Origin: G965204755 sp965243415
Lineage (GTDB): Bacteria; Acidobacteriota; Vicinamibacteria; Marinacidobacterales; Marinacidobacteraceae
Length of the DNA: 64,000 bases
NCBI GenBank assembly: GCA_965243415.1
Contig: OZ251549.1
Coordinates: forward strand, 992,001 to 1,056,000
Reading direction: 5' to 3'
This document shows, in pieces, positions 25,396 through 32,686 of the stretch (position 1 is its first letter; the number at the start of each line of letters is the position of its first letter). The translations under genes were made by a program, and so were the position numbers. Under the pieces are notes generated by a model. It had not been told where the DNA came from, searched no databases, and saw nothing but the letters and a program-made list of their open reading frames with translations.

Positions 25396-26045
25396 GACCG
25401 ACGGCAGTGTCGGAGCCGCTTCTCGTCGTGGTGGCCGACAGGCAGATGAGGGCGTCGATCGGGACCTTGCTGCGGGAGCGACAACGGGACCTCGGCATCG
25501 AGCTGAGTGCGTTCGAGGTGCGCCGCCATCCGAACTCCGATCCGGGGTGCCGGGTGGCCATCGTCGAGCAGGTGAGGCAGGCACTCAGGCGCTTCGCCCG
25601 GCTGCTCGTCGTCTTCGACTACGACGGCTGCGGCAGCACCGAGCCGCCGGAACGGATCCGGGAAGAGGTCGAGGACGATCTGGCGCGGAACGGTTGGAAG
25701 GGTCGCTCGAAAGTGATCGTGATCGTTCCCGAACTGGAGGCGTGGATCTGGGGGCCCTCGGAGGGCGCGGCGCGGGCGCTCGGCTGGGATCGCGGATTCC
25801 CGGCGCTGCGCGGGTGGCTCGCCGAGGAGGGCCTCTGGCCGCTGGCTCACGCCAAGCCGCCGGATCCGAAGGAAGCGGCCGAGCGGGTTCTCCGGCGGAG
25901 CGGAGGGAAATTGGTCTCCCGCTTCTTTCGGGGCCTGGCTGCCGCCGCCGACTTCCGGGACTGCCGGGACCCGGCGTTCCGCGCCCTCCGGGACACTCTG
26001 CGCGAGTGGTATCCCGCAGAGGACGCGGCGCCGAAGGAAGCCTGA
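25392..26045 (+). CDS. TOPRIM-like partner protein, copy 1
   Basis: A 217-residue protein of no family I can name with certainty. EPLLVVVADRQM opens the protein; LLVVFDYDGCGS (D76, D78) and VIVIVPELEAWIWG (E114, E116) follow. Strand-acidic-strand-acidic order plus an E-x-x-W motif resembles DUF4276 and other TOPRIM proteins, and the gene is coupled to an AAA_21 ATPase exactly as those are. The last ~110 residues are nearly identical to copy 2, while residues 15-95 differ at many sites. The TGA stop lies within the relic of the DUF499 start (TGACGAAGAAGGACC). Confidence 0.75.
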   Translation: MRPTAVSEPLLVVVADRQMRASIGTLLRERQRDLGIELSAFEVRRHPNSDPGCRVAIVEQVRQALRRFARLLVVFDYDGCGSTEPPERIREEVEDDLARNGWKGRSKVIVIVPELEAWIWGPSEGAARALGWDRGFPALRGWLAEEGLWPLAHAKPPDPKEAAERVLRRSGGKLVSRFFRGLAAAADFRDCRDPAFRALRDTLREWYPAEDAAPKEA

Positions 26046-26226
26046 CGAAGAAGGACCGATCGACACCGAGGCGCGGCCTCGTTCGCCGGAGGGTCGGACC
26101 GCGCACCGGGGCGCCCCGTCCGACGGACTTCGCCAGCGCTCCCCGGGAGGCGGCGACGAGGCGACCGGGGCGCTCCCGGCGAGCGAGACTCCCCGCTTCG
26201 CCGCCCCCGGTCCGAGAACCCGTCCC
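26043..26226 (+). repeat. Spacer repeat with DUF499 5'-end scar, copy 1
   Basis: Translating from the stop codon of the partner gene gives TKKDRSTPRRGLV...RTG, which aligns with the true DUF499 N-terminus TKKNRPTPWRDLV...RTGEL at 28549. About 90 bases of the DUF499 head therefore remain here, without a usable start. The rest (26100-26226) is the ATPase upstream flank shared with 24010-24132. No promoter or gene is evident. Confidence 0.8.
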
Positions 26227-27489
26227 ATGATCCGCCGCCTCCAGGTCAGGAACTTCCGCTGCCTCCGGTATGTGGACCTCCGGCTGGACCGCTTCCACCT
26301 CCTGGTGGGCCGGAACGGCAGCGGGAAGAGCGCCCTGCTGGACGCTGTCGCCTTCCTCGGCGACCTGGTGTCCTCCGGGCTCGACGCGACGGTGGAGCGG
26401 CGGACCGCCAACTTCCAGGACCTGGTGTGGCGCCGGCCGACCGACGACCTCGGTTTCGAGTTGGCGGTCGAGTGCGATGCGGCGGCCGACCCCGACCCGT
26501 TCCGGGAGCCCCGCGACGATCGGGTGTTCCGCTACGAAGTCGCGATCCGCGAAGTCGAAGGGGGCCCGCAGGTGGTCGCCGAGCGGGGCCTGCTGGGACC
26601 GCTGGGGGCCGCCGACTTCGGCCGGCGGCGCACCCGGTTCCCGGATCCGCCGCCGGCGCCGCGCACGATCTTCGTGGATCCCGCTGCCGGCGGGTACCGG
26701 TCGGTGCTGTCCCGGGCCGCCTCCGGGGGGATGCGATTCGAGCCGGAGTTCGAGGAGCAGGTGGCGGAGCCCTGGGTCTCCCCGTACACCTTCGGGGCGG
26801 GGCAGACCGCGCTCGCCTTCCTCCCGGCGGCCCCCGAGGCGTTCCCGGCGGCGTTCCGGGTGCGCCGGCTGCTGACCGGGGTGCGCCGGATCTCCCTGGA
26901 CTGCGCCGCGCTCCGCCGGCCGGCCCCGCCCACCCGGGACGCGAGGATCCTCGGTTCCGACGGCTCCAACATGCCCTGGGTCGCCCGGCGGCTGCAGACC
27001 GAAGACGAAGAGCGGTACCGGGACTGGATCGAGAGCGTGCGTTCGGCGATCCCCGAAGTCGCCGACCTCCGCGTCGTCGTCCGGGAAGAGGACCGCCGCG
27101 CCTACCTGATGGTCCGGTACGAGAGCGGTACCGAGGTTCCGTCCTGGGCGGTGTCCGACGGCACCCTGCGGCTCATGGCGCACACGCTGCGCGACTCCGG
27201 GACTTTGCCGGACACCCTGTTCCTGATCGAGGAACCGGAGGCCGGCGTGCATCCGGCGGAGATGCAGGAAGTGCTCACCGCGCTGCCCCCGGTGGACGAC
27301 GGCCAGGTGCTGGTGACGACCCAGTCTCCTTCGATCCTGGTGGACGCGGAGGCGGAACAGGTCCTGTTGTTCGCCACGGATGCGGAAGGCGCTCCCGATG
27401 TCATCCCGGCCCCGGCGCATCCGCGAATGCGGAATTGGATCGGTTCGCCGGATCTGGGCACCTGGTTCGCCGGCGGAATGCTCGAATGA
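26227..27489 (+). CDS. AAA (AAA_21) ATPase with TOPRIM-like partner, copy 2
   Basis: A 420-residue near-duplicate of the ATPase at 24133-25395: same Walker A (GRNGSGKS), same LIEEPEAGVHP Walker B region, TTQSPSILV in the switch region. Differences are scattered substitutions, with a cluster at the very C-terminus (PAPAHPRMRNWIGSPDLGTW against PALAHPLMEGWIGSPTLGDL). The start is ATG, where the other copy has GTG. It is coupled to its partner by ATGA (27486). Retention of all motifs in both copies argues that both are expressed. Confidence 0.88.
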   Translation: MIRRLQVRNFRCLRYVDLRLDRFHLLVGRNGSGKSALLDAVAFLGDLVSSGLDATVERRTANFQDLVWRRPTDDLGFELAVECDAAADPDPFREPRDDRVFRYEVAIREVEGGPQVVAERGLLGPLGAADFGRRRTRFPDPPPAPRTIFVDPAAGGYRSVLSRAASGGMRFEPEFEEQVAEPWVSPYTFGAGQTALAFLPAAPEAFPAAFRVRRLLTGVRRISLDCAALRRPAPPTRDARILGSDGSNMPWVARRLQTEDEERYRDWIESVRSAIPEVADLRVVVREEDRRAYLMVRYESGTEVPSWAVSDGTLRLMAHTLRDSGTLPDTLFLIEEPEAGVHPAEMQEVLTALPPVDDGQVLVTTQSPSILVDAEAEQVLLFATDAEGAPDVIPAPAHPRMRNWIGSPDLGTWFAGGMLE

Positions 27490-28136
27490 GCCCGACAGTG
27501 TCGGAGCCGCTCCTGGTGGTCGTGGCCGACAAGCAGATGCAGGCGTCGATCGAGACGCTGCTGCGGAAGCGGCAGGGAGAGATCGGCATCGAGTTGAGCG
27601 CGTTCGTAGTGAAGCGCCACCCGCGCTCCGATCCCGGATGTCGACTGACAACGGTCGAGTTCGTGAGGTCGGACCTGAACGACTTCGGCCGACTGCTCGT
27701 CCTCTTCGACTACGACGGCTGCGGCAGCAGCGAGCCGCCGGGTCAGGTCGAGAAGCAGATCGAGGCCGACCTGGCCCGGAACGGCTGGAAGGGTCGTTCG
27801 AAAGTGATCGTGATCGTCCCCGAACTGGAGGCGTGGATCTGGGGACCCTCGGAGGGCGCGGCGCGGGCGCTCGGCTGGGATCGCGGGTTCCCGGCGCTGC
27901 GCGGGTGGCTCGCCGAGGAGGGCCTCTGGCCGACGACTCACGCCAAGCCACCGGATCCGAAGGAAGCCGCCGAGCGGGTTCTCCGGCGGAGTGGAGGGAA
28001 ATTGGTCTCCCGCTTCTTTCGGGGCCTGGCTGCCGCCGCCGACTTCCGGGACTGCCGGGACCCGGCGTTCTGCGCCCTCCGGAACACCCTGCGCGAGTGG
28101 TATCCCGCAGAGGACGCGGCGCCGAAGGAATCCTGA
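27486..28136 (+). CDS. TOPRIM-like partner protein, copy 2
   Basis: A 216-residue paralog of the protein at 25392-26045. VVVADKQM, LLVLFDYDGCGS and VIVIVPELEAWIWG are all retained. The N-terminal ~95 residues have diverged (LTTVEFVRSDLNDFG against VAIVEQVRQALRRFA), while from DLARNGWKGRSK to the C-terminus the two are almost identical. That half-and-half pattern suggests the N-terminal part meets the changing partner or trigger, or that the C-terminal part is homogenised by gene conversion. Confidence 0.75.
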   Translation: MSPTVSEPLLVVVADKQMQASIETLLRKRQGEIGIELSAFVVKRHPRSDPGCRLTTVEFVRSDLNDFGRLLVLFDYDGCGSSEPPGQVEKQIEADLARNGWKGRSKVIVIVPELEAWIWGPSEGAARALGWDRGFPALRGWLAEEGLWPTTHAKPPDPKEAAERVLRRSGGKLVSRFFRGLAAAADFRDCRDPAFCALRNTLREWYPAEDAAPKES

Positions 28137-28320
28137 CGAAGAAGGACCGACCGACACCGAGGCACGGCCTCGTTCGCCGGAGGGTCGGATCGCGCACCGG
28201 GGCGCCCCGTCCGACGGGCTTCGCCATCGCTCCCCGGGAGGCGGCGACGAGGCGACCGGCGCGCTCCCGGCGAGCGAGACTGGCCGCTCCGCCGCCCCCG
28301 GTTCGGGAAGTCCCCCCGGG
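28134..28320 (+). repeat. Spacer repeat with DUF499 5'-end scar, copy 2
   Basis: Matches 26043-26226 almost base for base: DUF499-like head (TKKDRPTPRHGLV...RTG) followed by the ATPase upstream flank. No ATPase gene follows here; after ~28320 the sequence jumps to unrelated DNA and then to a partner-gene relic, showing that a third ATPase-partner unit was deleted. Confidence 0.8.
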
Positions 28321-28399
28321 GAACCGAAGCGCGGCCCCGAAACGCGCCGCCGAGAGAATCCCGGAGCGGAACCGGAACCCGCTCCCGGCCGCCGGCTGC

Positions 28400-28552
28400 C
28401 GCGACCTGTCTCGGGCCGCCGACTTCCGGGACTGCCGGGCCCCGGCGTTCCGCGCGCTGCGGGACACCCGGCGTGAGTGGCGCCCGGTTCGGAGAGAATC
28501 CCCCGCCGAGCCGCCCGGAGGCTCCTCCGCGGCAGCGCCTCCCGAACCATGA
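28400..28552 (+). pseudogene. C-terminal relic of a third TOPRIM-like partner gene
   Basis: The frame reads RAADFRDCRAPAFRALRDT and then REW, matching the C-terminus of the two intact partners (AAADFRDCRDPAFRALRDT, REW). It stays open to a TGA at 28550-28552 that overlaps the DUF499 ATG as ATGA. This preserves the original partner-DUF499 junction and explains why the scars elsewhere begin exactly at a partner stop codon. Confidence 0.8.
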
Positions 28553-31500
28553 CGAAGAAGAACCGACCCACGCCCTGGCGCGACCTCGTCCACCTGAAGG
28601 ACGAACTGCGCACCGGGGAACTCACCCTCGCCGAGTTCGCCGCCGACCTCCACGATGTGGCGGCGCGGACCGGGCAGCGGAAGGTGTACGAGGACCCGGA
28701 GAAGTTCTTCGCGCTCACCTTCCCCACGCACCCGCTGCGGGAACTGGCGAAGGATGTGGCGCAGCGGCTCGCCGGGAAGAGCGACAAGGCGATCCGCCAG
28801 TTGGAGTTGACCTACGGCGGCGGGAAGACCCACACCCTCATCACGCTCTACCACCTCTTCGGCGCCTCGGGGGACCTGCCCGACCTGCCCGCGGTCCGGG
28901 AATTCCGCGAGCACCTGGGGATGGCGCCCCCGCGGGCGTTCGTGGCGACGCTCTGTTTCGACAAGTTGGACGCGGAGAAGGGGATCGCCGGCGTCCGCGG
29001 GCCCGACGGGGCGACGCGCGACCTGTTCCACCCGTGGAGCGTCCTCGCCTACCAACTGGCCGGGGACGACGGCCTCCGGGCGATCCACGCGGACGGGGAG
29101 CCGGAAGAACGCGAGACGCCGCCGGCCGAGCCGCTCGTGGCCCGACTGCTGGAAACGCCGCGCGAGCGCGGGTTCGAGGCAACGCTGGTCCTGATCGACG
29201 AAGTCCTGATGTATGCCCGCGCCCAGGGTTTCGACGCGGACCGGAGCGAACGGCTGACCGACTTCTTCCAATACCTGCTCCAGGCGGTCGCCCGCGTGGA
29301 CACCGCGGCGATCGTGATTTCCGTGTTGGCGAGCGAGCCGCAGGTGGCCCAGGGCAAGGCGGCCAAAGGGTTCCTGGCATCGTTGTCGAACATCCTGCGC
29401 CGCCAGCGCGAGCCGGGGGTCGAGCCGGTGCGCAAGGAGGATGTGCCCGAGGTCCTGCGGCGGCGTCTCTTCCGCGACGATTTCAGCGACCTCCAGGGGT
29501 GGCGGCCGCAGGCGATCGCGGTGGCGCGGAACTTCGCCCGGATGGAGCCGGGTCGGAAGAAGCTCGGCTCGAGGGAAGAGGATCGCCTGCTCCACGGGTT
29601 CCCGTTCCACCCGGACCTCACGGACGCCTTCTACAGCCTCTGGACCCAACTCGCCGGTTTCCAGCGCACGCGGGGCATCCTGCGGGTGCTGGCGACGGCG
29701 ATCCGCGAGAGCGAGAAACGGGACGCGGCGCCCTTGGTCGGGCCGTCGGCCTTCCTGGCGGCGTCCGATTCGACGGCGCTGTCCAAGGCCGTCAGCGAAC
29801 TGGCGGAGGTCGCCACCAAGGAGCCCGGCGAGGGGATCTCCGACTGGTCGGCGCTCCTGGTGAGCGAGTTGGAGAAGGCGCAGGAGGTGCAGCGGGATTT
29901 CCCGGCGCTGCGCGAAGGCCGCGAGATCGAACAGGCGGTGCTCGCGGTGTTCTTCCACTCGCAGCCCATCGGCCACAAGGCTGCCACGCCGGACCTGTTG
30001 CGGCTGATCGGCGGTGGTGGTCTGGACCGGATCGAGATCGAGAAGGGTCTCCAGCGCTGGCGGGAGATCTCCTGGTTCCTCGACGACGAGGACACCGGTT
30101 TGAGTCCGTCGGATCGCGAGTTGCCGCGGTCCTGGCGGCTGGGGAACCGGCCGAACCTGCGGCAGATGCACGACCAGGCCTCGCGGAAGGTGAGCGCCGA
30201 TTCGGTGGACGCGGCGCTGATCGAGGCGATCCGAGAGGAGAAAAAGGCGCTGATCGGGGGCGCCAGCGCGGCGGGAGCGGCGGCCGGTCTGCTGCCCTCG
30301 GGCCCGAAGGATGTGGCCGACGACGGGAAGTTCCGCTATGCGGTGCTCGGCCCGGACGCCGTGTCGGACTCCGGGAAGCCCAGCCGGCTGGCGAAGCGCT
30401 ACCTCGACGAGACCAGCGGTCCGGAACGCCCGCGGGCGCACCGCAACGCGGTCGTCCTCGCCGTGCCCGGACGGGACGGACTGGAGGCGGCGCGACTGGC
30501 GGCCCGGGCGCTGCTCGGCTGGCAGCAGGTCGAAGCGGAACTCCGCCGCCACAAGGTGGATCCGGGTCAGCAGCATCGGCTTCAGAAGCGGCTGAACGAA
30601 GCGCGCCGCCACTTGCCGGAGATGGTGCGCCAGGCCTACTCGGTCGTCGTCACCGTCGGCACGGACAACGAGGCGCAGGCGTTCCGGTTGAAGGGTTCCG
30701 CCGAGCCGCTGTTCCTGGAGATCAAGAACGAGGAGAAGGCGCGCATCCGCGACACGCCGGTGAACGCCGCCGCGCTCCTGCCGGAAGGGCCCTACGACCT
30801 CTGGCGCGAGAGCGACGAGGCGCGGCCGCTGCAGGACATCGCGTCCGCCTTCTCCCGTTTCGCCCGGATGCCGAAGTTGCTGAAGTCGGAACTCGTCCTC
30901 GACACGGTGCTGAGCGGCGTGGCGAAGGGCGTCTTCGCGGCCCGGTTGCGCCGACCCGACGGCACCGTCCGCACCTGGTGGCGGGAGCCGGTGGACGCGG
31001 CCTCCCGCACGGACGCCCTGGAGATCGTCCTGCCGGAGAAGGCCGAGTTGAGCCACCTCGTCCCCGACCTGCTGGCGCCGGGGAAACTGCCGGACCTCTG
31101 GACCGGGGAAGGGCCCGCCGCCCGGCTCCCCTGGGAGGCACTGCTCGCCTACTTCGCCGGCGGACACGCCGTGGCCCGGCCCGGCCGGGAACCCCTGGCG
31201 ATCCCCGCCTGCCCGGAGGCCGAGGTGAAGGCGGCGGCCGTCTCCGCGGTCGGCGCGGGAACCGTCTGGCTGAACGGCGGCGCCTTCTCGCTCTGGAAGG
31301 AACCGGTCCCGGAGGACGCGCTCCGCCCCGGCGTGAGCCTGCGGCCGCCGCCGGCGAAGATCGAACCGGCGGCTCTCGCCGAAGAGGCGGTCCCGGCCGC
31401 CTGGTCGAAGGGCGGCACGACCGGCGCCGCCCTGCTGCGGGCGCGCTCCGCCGAGGCGAGCGAGTCGCTGCCCTGGGGCATCCTGCGGGACTCGATCCAC

Positions 31501-31833
31501 GACGCGGTCGGCGCCCGCTGGCTGCAGATCGCCGACGACAGCGGCCCGGTGGACTGCGATGTGGACGACGCCGGCCAGGTGCGGCTGACCCGGCCGCCGA
31601 AGACGGTTCCGCCGCCGGTCGCGCCGCCGGCGCCGGCCGGGGTCGAGGTCGAACTGGAGGACAGCGAACTCCAGGACCTCGCGGAGAAGGTGGGCGACCT
31701 CCGCTTGGCCGCCGCCGGCCGCGGCCTCCGCTTCCGGGTGCGGGTCACGGTGGCCCCGGACACCCCGGCGGGGGTCCGCGCCGAGGTGAACCGCCTCCTC
31801 GCCGAGATCTCGGACGACCTGAAGGTCACCTGA
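28549..31833 (+). CDS. DUF499 AAA+ ATPase
   Basis: A 1094-residue protein of the DUF499 family found in anti-phage loci. The N-terminus is WRDLVHLKDELRTGEL; the P-loop is LELTYGGGKTHTLITLYHLF (residues ~85-104) and the Walker B region is ATLVLIDEVLMYAR (~212-225). Residues 255-720 contain ATPase lid and winged-helix-like segments (ILRVLATAIRE, HSQPIGHKAATPDLLRL). The C-terminal ~300 residues are rich in Pro/Ala linkers with a terminal beta/alpha domain (ELQDLAEKVGDLRL, RFRVRVTVAPDTPAGV). It closes the locus and completes the helicase-methylase-ATPase trio. The ATP-dependent role in DNA handling or signalling is inferred. Confidence 0.9.
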   Translation: MTKKNRPTPWRDLVHLKDELRTGELTLAEFAADLHDVAARTGQRKVYEDPEKFFALTFPTHPLRELAKDVAQRLAGKSDKAIRQLELTYGGGKTHTLITLYHLFGASGDLPDLPAVREFREHLGMAPPRAFVATLCFDKLDAEKGIAGVRGPDGATRDLFHPWSVLAYQLAGDDGLRAIHADGEPEERETPPAEPLVARLLETPRERGFEATLVLIDEVLMYARAQGFDADRSERLTDFFQYLLQAVARVDTAAIVISVLASEPQVAQGKAAKGFLASLSNILRRQREPGVEPVRKEDVPEVLRRRLFRDDFSDLQGWRPQAIAVARNFARMEPGRKKLGSREEDRLLHGFPFHPDLTDAFYSLWTQLAGFQRTRGILRVLATAIRESEKRDAAPLVGPSAFLAASDSTALSKAVSELAEVATKEPGEGISDWSALLVSELEKAQEVQRDFPALREGREIEQAVLAVFFHSQPIGHKAATPDLLRLIGGGGLDRIEIEKGLQRWREISWFLDDEDTGLSPSDRELPRSWRLGNRPNLRQMHDQASRKVSADSVDAALIEAIREEKKALIGGASAAGAAAGLLPSGPKDVADDGKFRYAVLGPDAVSDSGKPSRLAKRYLDETSGPERPRAHRNAVVLAVPGRDGLEAARLAARALLGWQQVEAELRRHKVDPGQQHRLQKRLNEARRHLPEMVRQAYSVVVTVGTDNEAQAFRLKGSAEPLFLEIKNEEKARIRDTPVNAAALLPEGPYDLWRESDEARPLQDIASAFSRFARMPKLLKSELVLDTVLSGVAKGVFAARLRRPDGTVRTWWREPVDAASRTDALEIVLPEKAELSHLVPDLLAPGKLPDLWTGEGPAARLPWEALLAYFAGGHAVARPGREPLAIPACPEAEVKAAAVSAVGAGTVWLNGGAFSLWKEPVPEDALRPGVSLRPPPAKIEPAALAEEAVPAAWSKGGTTGAALLRARSAEASESLPWGILRDSIHDAVGARWLQIADDSGPVDCDVDDAGQVRLTRPPKTVPPPVAPPAPAGVEVELEDSELQDLAEKVGDLRLAAAGRGLRFRVRVTVAPDTPAGVRAEVNRLLAEISDDLKVT

Positions 31834-31935
31834 CCCCCGGGGCGGTCGGCGTCGCCTGGCACCACCGCCCGACGCGGGCCGCCGCCGGCGTGTACCATGA
31901 CCGGCCCGGCCGGGCAGCCGGACTCTTGAGGCGCA

Positions 31936-32025
31936 GGAGAGGTGCTGGAGTGGCTGAACAGGGCTGCCTGCTAAGCAGTTGCGCCGGTGACCCCGGCGCC
32001 GAGGGTTCGAATCCCTCCCTCTCCG
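31936..32025 (+). tRNA. tRNA-Ser (anticodon GCT)
   Basis: The acceptor stem pairs GGAGAGG with CCTCTCC, the long class II variable arm is GCGCCGGTGACCCCGGCGCC and the T-loop is GGTTCGAATCC. The anticodon loop CTGCTAA gives GCT, reading AGC/AGU. CCA is not encoded. The gene ends the defence locus ~100 bases after DUF499. I found no second copy of its 3' end at the left side, so integration at this tRNA is not shown. Confidence 0.95.
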
Positions 32026-32293
32026 CCGCCCGCCCCCGCGCCGTCGTGAATCGAAGTCCTTCCCGCCGGCCCCTGACCGCCGGATTCCGCTTCCGCCTCG
32101 GCGGCGCGGGGATCGAAGGGCGGTTCGAGACCTCTGCCGCGCCGAACCGGGACCCCGTCGCCGTGGCGGACGCGAACCAGCGGGAGGCGCCCCTCGACGA
32201 CGAAATTCCCCGAAACCCGGAGTTCGGCTCGACGAGCGCCTTTGCCGGTCCCCGACGCGAAACCCGACTCGGCTTCCGCTTCGTCTGCTGACC

Positions 32294-32686
32294 GTGCGCC
32301 TGTCGAGAGATCGAGTTTCCGTGTCCCCCTGGTACCCGGAGGCGATGGCGGAACTCGAAGGAGTGAACGAGGAAGCCGCGGAGGACGGGTTGCCCGAGAT
32401 TCCGAGGGAGATCGAGACGGACGCGCGGGCCGTACTGGAGGCCATCGCGACCCGGGGGTTCCGAACGCCTCCGTCGGTGTATCCGACCGAGAGCGGGGAA
32501 GTCGCCCTCTACTTCAAGTCGGAGTTCGCCGCCTCTTCCGTGTTGATCGAGATCGGAAGAGAGGGGCGGACCTCGTTCTTCGCGTCCTCCGGGATCGCCG
32601 ATCGCCGCGCGTTCAGCGGGAGCGCCGAGGAAGTGCTCGACAGTCTGCTGTGGACGAGGCTGCGCCGGTTGGAGAATCCGACTTGA
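32294..32686 (+). CDS. Small hypothetical protein
   Basis: A 130-residue acidic protein. A helix (IETDARAVLEAIATRG) precedes PPSVYPTESGEVALYFKS, a strand pair, and IEIGREGRTSFFA. The pattern of proline-containing loop, GEVAL strand and a second strand ending in an aromatic residue resembles the protein at 63035-63433 (PLPKVGRADDGEIAFVWRS...IDVGVRGDGEIVYFA), so they are probably distant members of one family. I cannot name it. The GTG start is a choice among several. The stop overlaps the TTG start of the TonB receptor (TTGA). Confidence 0.6.
   Translation: MRLSRDRVSVSPWYPEAMAELEGVNEEAAEDGLPEIPREIETDARAVLEAIATRGFRTPPSVYPTESGEVALYFKSEFAASSVLIEIGREGRTSFFASSGIADRRAFSGSAEEVLDSLLWTRLRRLENPT

Noticed and set aside
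32026..32293. Possible integration site at the 3' end of tRNA-Ser
   Set aside because: I looked for a repeat of the tRNA 3' end at the left side of the locus and found none, and no integrase gene is present in the window.
25585..32445. A very long open frame on the minus strand opposite the DUF499 and ATPase genes
   Set aside because: Its sequence is Arg/Gly/Pro-rich with no family motif and it mirrors the codon structure of the real plus-strand genes; long antisense frames are expected at this GC content.
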